The notes under the pieces are model-generated. The model saw only the letters and a program-made list of their open reading frames with translations. It was not told where the DNA came from and did not search any database. This document shows positions 16,155 to 26,345 of a stretch of DNA of 64,000 nucleotides, piece after piece. Made by a program: the position numbers and the translations under genes. The DNA is from BD2-11 sp965221785 (GTDB lineage: Bacteria; Gemmatimonadota; Gemmatimonadetes; Longimicrobiales; Gaopeijiaceae), in assembly GCA_965221785.1 (NCBI GenBank), contig CBDCSR010000002.1, forward strand, positions 1,054,001 through 1,118,000. Reading direction: 5' to 3'. Positions within the stretch are counted from its first letter, which is position 1. The number at the start of each line of letters is the position of its first letter.

Positions 16155-16802
16155 TCAGTTTCCCGGGGACCCGAAGACATCCGGCAGGCGCCGGCTCAGG
16201 CAATCGAGAATCCGCTTCCGCACCTGGTCCGGCGCACCCAGCCCGCTCACCAGCTCCACGCGATCCCCGGTCCCGGCCAGCTCAAGGTATCCGTCTCTGA
16301 CCGCGTGCAGAAAGTCTGCGCCCGCCCTCTCGATGCGATCCGCGCCGCCACCGGCGGCCCGGCGCCGGGCCGCACCCTCCTCTACCGGCACGTCGAGCAC
16401 CAGGTAGAGATCCGGCCGCAGATCCCCGGTCGCGACCTCCATCGCCGCCCGCACCCGCGCGAGATCCAGCCCGCGGCCGTATCCCTGGTACGCCAGCGTG
16501 GAGAGATCGAAGCGATCCGCCACGACCACATCGCCGCGGGCCAGCGCGGGACGCACCACCTCGCGCACGAACGCGGCGCGCGCCGCCAGGATCAGCAGCA
16601 GCTCCGACTCCGCGGGCATCTCCAGATCCGTTCTGCCCAGCACCACTTCGCGTATGGCTTCACCCACCGCCGTGGACCCCGGTTCGCGCGCCAGCGTGCA
16701 AGGCACGCCCCGGTCCCGGAGCCACCGGGCCAGGAGCGCCGCCTGCGTGGACTTGCCGGCTCCTTCGCCGCCCTCCAGAACGACGAAGCATCCCTGCCTC
16801 AC
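16155..16802 (-). CDS. tmk: Thymidylate kinase
   Basis: This 215-residue enzyme phosphorylates dTMP to dTDP using ATP. The P-loop GGEGAGKST is at 11-19, DRFDLSTLAYQG forms the DR(Y/F/H) TMP-binding motif near 93-104, and the LID region is Arg-rich (EEGAARRRAAGG). GTG 16802 is preferred to GTG 16823 because it has GGAG 8 nt upstream and gives the usual short N-terminus before the P-loop; the longer start would reach to the palindrome just upstream. It follows ino1 and precedes the S41-like lipoprotein. Function is secure from the motifs. Confidence 0.95.
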   Translation of the reverse strand: MRQGCFVVLEGGEGAGKSTQAALLARWLRDRGVPCTLAREPGSTAVGEAIREVVLGRTDLEMPAESELLLILAARAAFVREVVRPALARGDVVVADRFDLSTLAYQGYGRGLDLARVRAAMEVATGDLRPDLYLVLDVPVEEGAARRRAAGGGADRIERAGADFLHAVRDGYLELAGTGDRVELVSGLGAPDQVRKRILDCLSRRLPDVFGSPGN

Positions 16803-16824
16803 GGGACGATCTCCCGTAGGCACC

Positions 16825-16840
16825 CCACTACCGGTAGTGG
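16825..16840. repeat. Perfect 16-bp palindrome CCACTACCGGTAGTGG
   Basis: The 16-bp sequence is fully self-complementary. It lies between the ino1 stop and the tmk start. A second copy of the half-site, CCACTACC on the minus strand, lies about 15 nt further upstream (around 16853-16860) with an imperfect partner. No U-run follows, so this resembles an operator or recombination-type site more than a terminator. Function unknown. Confidence 0.6.
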
Positions 16841-16886
16841 CTGACCCACGACGGGTAGTGGTGTCCGGCTTCCCGCGGGCAGTCCG

Positions 16887-18203
<1,317 letters not shown>

Positions 18204-18264
18204 TGATCGAGTCCCCTGCCTGGGGTGAGCGTCGCCTTCCCTCCCGGCCGCACCCGGCCGGCGG

Positions 18265-18624
18265 TCAGGAACTGATGATGATGCGCGATTTCGCGCCTTC
18301 TTCGATGGCCTTCGAGATGCCCTCGTTCATACGGCCCAGTACCCGGTCGAAGTTGGCCTGGGCCGCGACCAGCCCCTGGTAGGACGGGCTCGCCTGCAGG
18401 CGCCCGAAGGTCCTTTCGTATTCCTCGGCCACTTCCGGCGCGGGCTCTTCGCCGGCCTGTACGCTCCGGGCCACTCTCTGCTCCAGCTTCGTGAGCTCGT
18501 TTCGCAGGGTCACCAGCTCGCGATCCTCATCCGCCCGCCGTGCGGCGCGTTGCAGATCCTGATACTGCGGGGTCCGGCCCAGGGCCAGACCCAGTTCGCG
18601 GGCCATCTCCTCGATTGCGGCCAT
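18265..18624 (-). CDS. YlbF family protein
   Basis: This 119-residue, all-helical protein of the YlbF/YmcA family starts MAAIEEMARELGLALGRTPQ. The family pattern is a long amphipathic helix with RELVTLRNELTKLEQRV, then a short region and a second helix containing YQGLVAAQANFDRVLGRMNEGI. In Bacillus the relatives form a complex with YaaT that tunes RNase Y and development; no such partners are visible here and the role in diderms is unclear. It lies 11 nt behind prmC and 61 nt ahead of ino1 on the same strand. Confidence 0.8.
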   Translation of the reverse strand: MAAIEEMARELGLALGRTPQYQDLQRAARRADEDRELVTLRNELTKLEQRVARSVQAGEEPAPEVAEEYERTFGRLQASPSYQGLVAAQANFDRVLGRMNEGISKAIEEGAKSRIIISS

Positions 18625-18635
18625 TCAGCCTCCCG

Positions 18636-19565
18636 TTATCGATCCTCGGTCCTGTTCCGATTCGCCAGCACCATGCGCTCGCGGCCCGCCAGGTCCGGGA
18701 CGATGCGCACTCGGGCAAAGGCGCCCGTGTCGTCGATCCGGCGCGCTGCCGGCGGCGCCTGACGGAGCCCCACCTCCAGCGCCAGCAGTCCCCCGGGCGC
18801 CAGATGCCGCGGCGCGCCGGCGATCAGCGGCGCCAGCACGCGCATGCCGTCGGCACCCGCCTCCAGCGCGCGCCGGGGTTCCCAGTCCCGCACCTCGGGC
18901 TCCAGGTCCTCCATTTCGGTGCTGGGGATGTAGGGGGGGTTCGATACGATCACGTCGAAGCGCTCATCGCGCCCGACGGGATCGTACAGCGATCCCGCCC
19001 TGAACTCCACCGGAGCCCCGTCATGGTATTGCTCGCCGTTCAGGGAAGCCACCGCGAGCGCGTCCCGGCTGATGTCGGTGGCCACGACGGAGGCGAAGTC
19101 GCCTTCGGTGGCAAGCGCCAGGGCCAGGGCCCCGCAGCCGGTCCCGATGTCGAGCGCCCGGAGCCCGGCGGCAGCGCGGTCCGCAGCCCATGCCAGCACT
19201 TCTCCCGCGAGCAGCTCCGTTTCCGGACGGGGAACCAGGACCCGCGGGTCCACGGCCAGATCCATTTCCCGGAAGGCGGCCCTGCCCAGGATGTACTGGA
19301 GCGGTTCCCGGCGGGCGCGCCGCAGGAGACGAGGCTTGAAGGCAACCAGCTCGGACGCCTCGAGCGGCCGGTCATGCTGCAGGTAGAGTTCGAGGCGCGG
19401 CACCCCGAGCGTGTCGGCCAGCAGGTGTTCGGCGTCCAGACGCGTGCCGGGCACCCCCTTGCCCTCGAGGTAGTGCGCGCTCCAGAGCACCAGGTTCAGG
19501 ACGGTCCAGGGTTCTTCCCTCCCGGGGACGCGGCCGGAGGGGCGCCTGAGCGAGAGCGTGCTCAC
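18636..19565 (-). CDS. prmC: Release factor glutamine methyltransferase PrmC
   Basis: This 309-residue enzyme transfers a methyl group from SAM to the glutamine of the GGQ motif of release factors RF1 and RF2. The helical N-terminal domain ends with the conserved VPRPETE at 111-117. SAM motif I is DIGTGCGALALALA at 139-152, and the substrate-binding NPPYIP is at 209-214. The GTG 19565 start overlaps the prfA stop (GTGA), so the enzyme is translated together with its substrate, the standard arrangement. The length is slightly above average because of an N-terminal Arg/Pro-rich extension. Confidence 0.96.
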   Translation of the reverse strand: MSTLSLRRPSGRVPGREEPWTVLNLVLWSAHYLEGKGVPGTRLDAEHLLADTLGVPRLELYLQHDRPLEASELVAFKPRLLRRARREPLQYILGRAAFREMDLAVDPRVLVPRPETELLAGEVLAWAADRAAAGLRALDIGTGCGALALALATEGDFASVVATDISRDALAVASLNGEQYHDGAPVEFRAGSLYDPVGRDERFDVIVSNPPYIPSTEMEDLEPEVRDWEPRRALEAGADGMRVLAPLIAGAPRHLAPGGLLALEVGLRQAPPAARRIDDTGAFARVRIVPDLAGRERMVLANRNRTEDR

Positions 19566-20677
19566 CCGTCCTCCATCCGCTCGCGCCGCTCGGCCAGGCG
19601 AAGGGCTTCCAGGAGTTGGTCCAGTTCGCCGTGGAGCACCGATTCCAGCCGATGCAGGGTGAGACCGATGCGGTGGTCCGTCACCCGGTTCTGGGGGAAG
19701 TTGTAGGTGCGGATCTTGGCGGACCGGTCTCCGGATCCGATCTGCGACTTGCGCTCTCGCGAGCGCTCGGCCGCGCGCTGGGCGATCTCGCGGTCGAGAA
19801 GACGGCTGCGCAGCACCTTCATGGCCTTGGCCTTGTTCTTGTGCTGAGACTTCTCGTCCTGGCAGGTCACCACCAGGCCGCTGGGCTCGTGGGTGATGCG
19901 CACGGCCGAGTCGGTGGTGTTCACGGACTGTCCGCCCGGACCCGAGGAACGGAACACGTCTATGCGCAGGTCCGCCGGGTCGATCTCGAGATCCACCGGC
20001 TCCGCCTCCGGCAGCACGGCAACCGATGCCGCGGAGGTGTGAATGCGGCCCTGGCTCTCGGTGACCGGAACGCGCTGTACCCGGTGCACTCCCGATTCGT
20101 AGCGCAGCGCGCCGTAGGCCCCGCGGCCGCTCACCGTGAAGACGGCCTCCTTGACGGCGCCGGGAATGCCTTCCGAAAGGCTGAGGAGCTCGATGCTCCA
20201 GCCGCGCCGCTCCGCCAGCCGCTGATACATGCGCATCACCTCGGCCGCAAACAGCCCGGCTTCGTCACCGCCGGTACCGGCCCGCACTTCGACGACCGCG
20301 GCGCGGTCGTCCATGGGATCGCGGGGAAGGACCAGTTCCCAGGCCTGCCTGGCCAACTCTTCGAGCCTGGCCTCCAGCTCCTCGACTTCCATGCGCGCGA
20401 GTTCCCGCACCTCCGGGTCGTCCGGATCGTCCGTGAGCTCGCGCGCCGCCTCCAGCTGCTCCAGGACGCTCTCGATCTCGCGGGAGGTGCGCGCGACGGG
20501 GTCCACTTCGGCCCGCCTACGGCTCAGGACGCGCAGGCGCCCCGGGTCTCGAGCCACCTCGGGCTCGGCCAGCTCCGCGTCCAGTTCGCGCAGGCGTTGC
20601 TCCGCCCCCTTCAGGCGCTTGCGCACCTGGTCGAGGCGCTCCAGGGGTCTGTTCAGAATCGTCGTTCCGTGCGCCAT
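19562..20677 (-). CDS. prfA: Peptide chain release factor 1
   Basis: This 371-residue factor ends translation at UAA and UAG codons. The stop-codon-reading tripeptide PVT (RF1 P-x-T type) lies at 204-206 and the catalytic GGQ at 248-250, within SSGPGGQSVNTTDSAVRITH. The domain 1 helices and domain 3 are complete. The P-x-T motif rules out RF2, which carries S-P-F. ATG 20677 is the only sensible start; longer reading frames overlap lnt and have no coding character. It is coupled to prmC, which methylates the GGQ glutamine. Confidence 0.97.
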   Translation of the reverse strand: MAHGTTILNRPLERLDQVRKRLKGAEQRLRELDAELAEPEVARDPGRLRVLSRRRAEVDPVARTSREIESVLEQLEAARELTDDPDDPEVRELARMEVEELEARLEELARQAWELVLPRDPMDDRAAVVEVRAGTGGDEAGLFAAEVMRMYQRLAERRGWSIELLSLSEGIPGAVKEAVFTVSGRGAYGALRYESGVHRVQRVPVTESQGRIHTSAASVAVLPEAEPVDLEIDPADLRIDVFRSSGPGGQSVNTTDSAVRITHEPSGLVVTCQDEKSQHKNKAKAMKVLRSRLLDREIAQRAAERSRERKSQIGSGDRSAKIRTYNFPQNRVTDHRIGLTLHRLESVLHGELDQLLEALRLAERRERMEDG

Positions 20678-20793
20678 GCGCAGCGATGGCCGGGTCGTCC
20701 TTCGGGATGAGTCGGGCCCGGCCGGGCCGCCGGGAGCGACGCGCGGCCGGCCGGGACCGGGAGCCCGTAGTATAGATTTGGCCCGAAGGGCGT

Positions 20794-22374
20794 TCAATGG
20801 CCGGCTTCGGGCGAGCAGGGAACGGGCCATGGTCCCGGTGGGGGCCGTGGACGGCGGGGACGGCCGAAGAGCAGCAGCAGGAGCAGCGCCGCCGCCGCCC
20901 CCGGGCCCGCCACGTCCCCGACGCGCACGTACCAGGTGGGCCCGACCACCGCATCCACCCGGGCGGTCGCCACACCCGCGTCCGGGCCGCTGACACGCGC
21001 GCGCACCCGGCCGGTGGGGTCGACGAAGCCCGCGGGACCGAGGTTGGCCGAGCGCACCGCCCCGGTACGGGTCTCGATGGCGCGCATGACCAGATGGGCT
21101 TCGTGCTGCGCGACCGCGAAGGCGCCCGCCCGCGCGAACCAGGCGTCGTTGGTGATGTTGAGCAGCACCCGGGCTCCCGCGCGGCGGAGCGCCCGGGCGG
21201 CACCGGTGAACGCGGCCTCGTAGCAGATGAGCGTGCCCAGGCCATGGAGGCCGGCCTCGAATACCGTCCATTCGGCACCCGCGCGCAGCGGACTCTCCCC
21301 GGCGGCCATGGGGAACAGGCCCGCCAGCGGCATCCGCTCGACCCACGGCACCAGGCGGCGCTTGTCGTAGGTGTCCCCCGGCAGTCCGGCCGGCCCGGCC
21401 AGGGCGGCCGAGTTGTACCGCCCCGCCTCCGCTTCTTCCGTACGCACCACGCCGAACACGACGGGCGCCCCCAGCCGCCGTGACAGATCGCCCAGGCCCA
21501 CGACCACTTCCGGCTGATCCAGCCCGTCCCGGAAGGTGCCCTCGGGGAGCACCACCAGGGAGGGCGCGGGCGCTTCGGTCACAGGCGCCTCCAGCAGGGC
21601 GTCCACCGCGGCGAGCGCCTCCAGGTCGGAGAGCTCCTCGTCCGGCTGCGCGCGCAACGTGGTGCGCACGGTAGTGACCACCGGCCCCGGCCGCAGATCC
21701 AGGTGGCGGGCGCGCCACACTCCCCACGCGGCGGGGATGGCCGCGACCGCCAGGGCGGCCGCCAGCCACGCACGGCCGGCCCGGAGTCCACCCCGCCACC
21801 GTCGCGCACCCCGGCCGGCCACCACGGCCTTCGCGACAAGGCCGTTCACCAGCGCCAGCCAGAACGTCACCCCGCGCGCCCCGGCCAGCTCGGCGATTCC
21901 CACCAACTCCGGGTATCCCGTGAGCGACGTCCCCAGCCCCAGCCACGGGTAGGCCAGCGTCCCCGGGGCGTGGGCCATCCCCCACTCCACCGCGGTCCAC
22001 ACAAGGGGCAGCGCGAACCAGAACGGAAGCCGGCCGCCACGCCGCAAGAGGTCGAGCAGCCAGCACGCCAGCGCCTGCGACAGCGCGAGCAGCATCACGG
22101 CCGTGGCGTAGACCAGCGGGGCCGTCGGCGTCAGCCGCTCGAGCGCGGGGACCATCCAGTGCAGCAGCAGACCGTGGTGCAGCACCCCGAACACGAAGCC
22201 GATGCGCGCTGCCCGAACGGCCGTGCGCGCCTCCCGGACCGCAACCGCCAGCGGGACCAGCGCCACGAGGGAAGGCGCGATCAGGTGAAACGGCGGAAAT
22301 GCCGCGAACAACAGGACGGCGGAGGCCGACGCCAGCCGCCATTCCCGTCCGTCCAGTCCGAAGACGGCTCCCAT
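20794..22374 (-). CDS. lnt: Apolipoprotein N-acyltransferase
   Basis: This 526-residue inner-membrane enzyme adds the third acyl chain to lipoproteins. Five to six N-terminal transmembrane segments (to about 220) are followed by a periplasmic nitrilase domain with the catalytic triad E278 (VLPEGTF), K338 (TYDKRRLVPW) and C384 (LICYEAAF), then a last TM (GAAAALLLLLLFG) and a basic tail. ATG 22374 is chosen with the GGGGGTG stretch upstream; GTG 22383 and a longer frame to 22440 are alternatives. Together with lolA nearby and several lipoproteins in the window it supports a full triacyl-lipoprotein pathway. Confidence 0.95.
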   Translation of the reverse strand: MGAVFGLDGREWRLASASAVLLFAAFPPFHLIAPSLVALVPLAVAVREARTAVRAARIGFVFGVLHHGLLLHWMVPALERLTPTAPLVYATAVMLLALSQALACWLLDLLRRGGRLPFWFALPLVWTAVEWGMAHAPGTLAYPWLGLGTSLTGYPELVGIAELAGARGVTFWLALVNGLVAKAVVAGRGARRWRGGLRAGRAWLAAALAVAAIPAAWGVWRARHLDLRPGPVVTTVRTTLRAQPDEELSDLEALAAVDALLEAPVTEAPAPSLVVLPEGTFRDGLDQPEVVVGLGDLSRRLGAPVVFGVVRTEEAEAGRYNSAALAGPAGLPGDTYDKRRLVPWVERMPLAGLFPMAAGESPLRAGAEWTVFEAGLHGLGTLICYEAAFTGAARALRRAGARVLLNITNDAWFARAGAFAVAQHEAHLVMRAIETRTGAVRSANLGPAGFVDPTGRVRARVSGPDAGVATARVDAVVGPTWYVRVGDVAGPGAAAALLLLLLFGRPRRPRPPPGPWPVPCSPEAGH

Positions 22375-22446
22375 GCTCTTCACCCCCGCCGTTCCCGGCG
22401 GGAAGTCAGCCACCGGGCGAACGCCCGCAGTCGCCCGCAACCGGCC

Positions 22447-23154
22447 TCAGCGGGGCTCCATCTCCCCGGGAGCCGCGCCGCCGAACATGAGTTGCAGCCC
22501 GCCCCGGACGTTGAAGTAGCGCAGATCGTCGGTCACCTCGTAGCGGCCCTGCCAATAGAGCCGGGACCAGCTCCAGAGCGGATACTCGAGCCCCAGATGC
22601 GCGTTCACTCCCGGGCGCACCGTGTCCAGAAGGTCCTCGACGAAGGTGCCGTCGATGGCTTCGCCCTGTCCGTCGAGAACGTGCACGGAGGCGCCGAGGC
22701 CGAGAAAGCTGAGCCATCCGAAGGGAATGTTCCACACCACATGGGCATCGACGCCAACGACCAGATCGGTCCACGTGATCGTGCCGAGATCGACGTCGGG
22801 CCCCGCCCCGGATGCGGACGGCCCCAGTTGCCGCGCGATCAGTTGCCCGAGCCGGGCCTCCAGGCGGGATACCTCTTCAGCCTCAAGCTCCGACGACCAG
22901 TAGGTCACAGAGGGCGCAATACGGAGCCCCGGACCCAGGTATCCGAGGTCGAGCCGGGCGCCCCAGCTCGGTATCTCCCCGCGCACGCCGTGGATCCTGT
23001 GCGGGGGCAGGTATCCGGCCTCGAAGCCGATGCCCCGAAAGCTCAGATGCTCGTAGTCGAACTCGGCGAGGTCCTGCGCGGCCGCAGGCGCAGCCATGCG
23101 GGACCCGGCCACGAGGGCCGTCAGGACCATCGCGGCCCCCCTAATGCGGTCCAT
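22447..23154 (-). CDS. Probable outer-membrane beta-barrel protein
   Basis: This 235-residue protein has a signal peptide (MDRIRGAAMVLTALVAGSRM, cleavage probably after the AAPAAAQ region). Beta-strand-like segments with alternating residues follow: GIGFEAGYLPP, WGARLDLGYLGPGLRIAPSVTYW, LVVGVDAHVVWNIPF, VNAHLGLEYPLWSW and LRYFNVRGGLQLMFGG. It looks like a small OmpA/OmpW-type barrel of about eight strands. The middle region (SSELEAEEVSRLEARLGQLI) is probably a loop or helix. ATG 23154 has a GGAGGGG site about 10 nt upstream. It sits between lolA and lnt on the same strand. I recognise no named family. Confidence 0.62.
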   Translation of the reverse strand: MDRIRGAAMVLTALVAGSRMAAPAAAQDLAEFDYEHLSFRGIGFEAGYLPPHRIHGVRGEIPSWGARLDLGYLGPGLRIAPSVTYWSSELEAEEVSRLEARLGQLIARQLGPSASGAGPDVDLGTITWTDLVVGVDAHVVWNIPFGWLSFLGLGASVHVLDGQGEAIDGTFVEDLLDTVRPGVNAHLGLEYPLWSWSRLYWQGRYEVTDDLRYFNVRGGLQLMFGGAAPGEMEPR

Positions 23155-23189
23155 TCCGGGATCACTCCCCTCCGTCCGGCGCCAGGCCC

Positions 23190-23858
23190 TCATCGCGTGA
23201 TGACCTGGACTCCCCGAGGCGGCGTGAAGAGAAAGGCCTCGCTCCCCAGCCGGGGGTTCGGCTCGAATCCGGCCAGCTGGACCTCGCGCAGGTTGCCGTT
23301 CTCCTCCTCGATTTCGGTACGCCGGATGAACCACGTCCCCTCATCGATCCACACCTGCGCCTCGCGATAGGCGGACGGCTGACGCGGAACCAGCCGGATG
23401 ACGTGAGAGGGAGCGCCGTCGATTTCCTCGGTGCGCAGGTACGCAGGGGCGTAGCGGGTCCCCGGGTCCGAGAGGAATTCACGGTGGAAGTCGAAGCCGC
23501 CCTGTCCCCCGGAGGTCATGGGCGAGCGAATGACCTGACCGGCGTCGCTGCTCGGGAAGTAGACCCACAGCCACTCGCCGTCTGCGATCACCAGATCGCC
23601 CTCGGGGTCGGTGAAGCGCATGGAGAAGCGGTCGGGCTGCTGCTGGCACATCCGCCCCCGCGAGCGCGTCACCTGGTTCAGAAGCGGCGACGTCAGGGTC
23701 TGCCGGAAGTCGGCGCAGAACCCCGTCAATGCGGAATACTCGCCGGAGGCACGTTCGAGGATGACCATCGGGTCCGCGGCCTCCTGCATGGCGAGAGCGG
23801 CGCCGGGGCCGGCAGCCGCGCAGAATAGCGCGAGAAGGCCAGAGAACGTGTTTTTCAT
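23190..23858 (-). CDS. lolA: Outer-membrane lipoprotein carrier protein LolA family
   Basis: This 222-residue periplasmic chaperone ferries lipoproteins from the LolCDE complex to the outer membrane. A signal peptide covers about 1-23 (SGLLALFCAAAGPGAALA). The mature part shows the LolA pattern: helix ASGEYSALTGFCADFRQTL, GRMCQQQPDRFSMRFTDPEGDLVIADGEWLWVY and later VWIDEGTWFIRR. Two Cys (C48 and C71) are present. The gene lies downstream of ftsK, a pairing also seen in E. coli. LolB and LolCDE are not in the window. Confidence 0.88.
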   Translation of the reverse strand: MKNTFSGLLALFCAAAGPGAALAMQEAADPMVILERASGEYSALTGFCADFRQTLTSPLLNQVTRSRGRMCQQQPDRFSMRFTDPEGDLVIADGEWLWVYFPSSDAGQVIRSPMTSGGQGGFDFHREFLSDPGTRYAPAYLRTEEIDGAPSHVIRLVPRQPSAYREAQVWIDEGTWFIRRTEIEEENGNLREVQLAGFEPNPRLGSEAFLFTPPRGVQVITR

Positions 23859-23930
23859 GGCACGCCATACCCGCAGGCGAGCACCCCCGTTCCGACCCGG
23901 CGCGCAGCCGGACGGCCCGTGGACGGAGGG

Positions 23931-26342
23931 CTAGCGCAACGACTCGATCTCGTCGAGGCCCATAAGCACTTCACGCGGCCTGGAGCCGTCCGGCGGACCC
24001 AGCACGCCCGCCTCGTGCAACTGGTCCACCACGCGCGCCGCGCGGCCGTAGCCGATGCGCAGCCTCCGCTGCAGAAGGGAGGTCGAGCCCTGGTTCTGCC
24101 GGACGCACACCTCGGCGGCGGCGAAGAAGAGGTCGTCGCGTTCGCCAGGGCGGTCCTCCTCGCCGGCGTCGCCTTCGCCTTCCCGCGTGCGCACCATGGC
24201 CAGGATATCCTCCTCCCCCGCGAAGTCGGGCACTTCGCCCGCGTCCTCCCAGTGGCGCACCAGCTCCCGGAACCAGCCCGTGAGCCGGTTCGTATCCGAC
24301 CCCGGTACGTACGCCCCCTGAATGCGCACGGGCTCGCTCTGGCCGGGCGGCAGGAAGAGCATGTCGCCGTTGCCCAGCAGCGCATCCGCGCCGTTCTGGT
24401 CCAGGATCGTGCGCGAATCGGTCTTCGAGGCCACCCGGAAGGCGATGCGGCACGGGAAGTTGGCCTTGATGAGCCCGGTGATCACGTTCACGCTGGGGCG
24501 CTGGGTCGCCACCATCAGATGAATGCCGATGGCGCGCGCCTTCTGGGCGAGCATGGTCAGGGGGCGTTCGACCTCTCCCTGAACAGTCATCATCAGATCG
24601 GCGAGCTCGTCGACGATCACCACCACGAAGGGGAGGATGCCCTCCTCCCAGGCTTCCTCCCCGGGTTCCTCGCCGGGCGCGGGCGGTCGCGGCGGATGGC
24701 GCAGGGGCTGCCCGTCGCGAACCATCCGGTTGAACTCCCCCAGCGAGCGTGCCTGATTCGCCGAGAGCAGCGCATACCGGCGCTCCATCTCCATCACCGC
24801 CCATTTCAGGACGCTCGCCGCATCGGAGGGATCGGTCACCACCGGATGACGCAGGTGCGGCAGATCGGCGTACACCGACAACTCGACCATCTTGGGATCG
24901 ACCATCAGCAGGCGAAGCGATGCCGGCGAGTGCGAGTAGACCAGACTGGTGATGAAGGCGTTCAGGCAGACCGACTTCCCCGATCCGGTGGCGCCCGCGA
25001 TCAGCACATGGGGCATGCGCGCCAGGTCGGAAACGTAGGGGCGCCCGGTCAGATCCTTGCCCAGGGCGAGGGGCAGCGCGGCCTTCGACGACCGGAACGC
25101 AACGGACTCCAGGATGTCCCGCAGATAGACGATTTCCGGCTCCGGATTGGGGATTTCCACGCCGACGGCGCCCTTTCCGGGGATCGGGGCGACGATGCGG
25201 ATGCTTCTCGCCTTCATCGCCAGCGCCAGGTCGGCCTCCAGGTTGGCGATGCGATTGACCTTGACCCCAGGCGCGGGCACCACCTCGAACTGGGTCACGA
25301 CGGGCCCGGTGGTGCGGCCGCCGATCCGGCTCTGCACGCCGAAGGAGCGGAGCTTCTCGACGAGGACCTCGCCCAGCTGCGAGAGCTTCAGTTCCATGCG
25401 GAAGGGATCCTTCGGCTCCGGGGCATCCAGCAGGTCGATCGACGGCAACGCCCCTCCGGGCGGGTCTTCCAACGCCTGTTCGCCTACGGCTTCCCCGGGC
25501 GCCGCGCTCTCCGTACCGTCCGCCACGGGCTCCGTGGCCGGTTCCGGGGGCTGTTCCGGCGGCGCGTGGCCCGCTGGATCGGGTGCCGCGGCCGGATCCT
25601 CCAGTTCTTCCACGACCCCGTCCAGGACTGCCGCGACATCCTCGGGAATGCCCCGTTCCGTGCCCCGCCGGGCCGCCTCTCCACGGTCGTTTCCGTCCTT
25701 TCGCGCCCCCGGCCGCGGCAGGCGAGCCAGTCTCCCGCGCAGATCGATCGCGGACCACGCCGACCTGAGCGCGCGTCCCAGCCAACGGAGCGGGTTCCAG
25801 TCGAGCGTGGCCACCAGGAGCCCGACCAGGAAGCCCGCGAGCAGCAACGTCGTCCCCAGCCAGCCGATGACCGAGCTGAGCCCGCCGGCCAGGGTCGACC
25901 CCAGCCGTCCCGAACCGCCGGCGCTCCCCAGCAGCGAGGCCACGCACGAGGCGACCAAAGCCAGGCCGGCCGTCAGGATCGCCGCCCGCACGGTGGTGCG
26001 GGTGGTCGTCCACGCGCCCGCACGCAGCCCTCCCAGCGTGAGGAGGACCGGGAGCGCAAGCGCCGCCGCGCCCAGCGCCGCGATCGCCGCTTCCCGGAAC
26101 CTGGCACCCAGCAGGCCGATCGCGTTCCCCGAAGGAAACCACGCCTCGGCGCGAGCGCCCAGGACCGATACCGGAAAGAGCGCCAGAAGCAGGAAGAGCG
26201 CCAGAACCATCAGCGACAGAGCCAGGATGTCGAACTTCTGGCCCCTGGACAGAAAGGTGCCTTCTCCCCTGTCCGCCGCGCGCCCGCGAACCGCAGCCGT
26301 CTTCCCGCGTGCCCGCGCTCCCGGTTTCCTGCGCGCCGCCAC
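23931..26342 (-). CDS. ftsK: DNA translocase FtsK/SpoIIIE
   Basis: This 803-residue motor pumps chromosome termini through the closing septum. Four transmembrane helices lie in the first 190 residues. A Pro/Glu/Ala linker spans about 220-310, followed by the alpha/beta domains with GVQSRIGGRTTGPVVTQFE, Walker A GATGSGKS at 450-457 and Walker B VVVIVDELADLM. The C-terminal gamma winged helix (RQNQGSTSLLQRRLRIGYGRA) reads KOPS-type signals. GTG 26342 starts the protein 3 nt behind accC. All motor elements look intact. Confidence 0.96.
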   Translation of the reverse strand: MAARRKPGARARGKTAAVRGRAADRGEGTFLSRGQKFDILALSLMVLALFLLLALFPVSVLGARAEAWFPSGNAIGLLGARFREAAIAALGAAALALPVLLTLGGLRAGAWTTTRTTVRAAILTAGLALVASCVASLLGSAGGSGRLGSTLAGGLSSVIGWLGTTLLLAGFLVGLLVATLDWNPLRWLGRALRSAWSAIDLRGRLARLPRPGARKDGNDRGEAARRGTERGIPEDVAAVLDGVVEELEDPAAAPDPAGHAPPEQPPEPATEPVADGTESAAPGEAVGEQALEDPPGGALPSIDLLDAPEPKDPFRMELKLSQLGEVLVEKLRSFGVQSRIGGRTTGPVVTQFEVVPAPGVKVNRIANLEADLALAMKARSIRIVAPIPGKGAVGVEIPNPEPEIVYLRDILESVAFRSSKAALPLALGKDLTGRPYVSDLARMPHVLIAGATGSGKSVCLNAFITSLVYSHSPASLRLLMVDPKMVELSVYADLPHLRHPVVTDPSDAASVLKWAVMEMERRYALLSANQARSLGEFNRMVRDGQPLRHPPRPPAPGEEPGEEAWEEGILPFVVVIVDELADLMMTVQGEVERPLTMLAQKARAIGIHLMVATQRPSVNVITGLIKANFPCRIAFRVASKTDSRTILDQNGADALLGNGDMLFLPPGQSEPVRIQGAYVPGSDTNRLTGWFRELVRHWEDAGEVPDFAGEEDILAMVRTREGEGDAGEEDRPGERDDLFFAAAEVCVRQNQGSTSLLQRRLRIGYGRAARVVDQLHEAGVLGPPDGSRPREVLMGLDEIESLR

Positions 26343-26345
26343 CGC

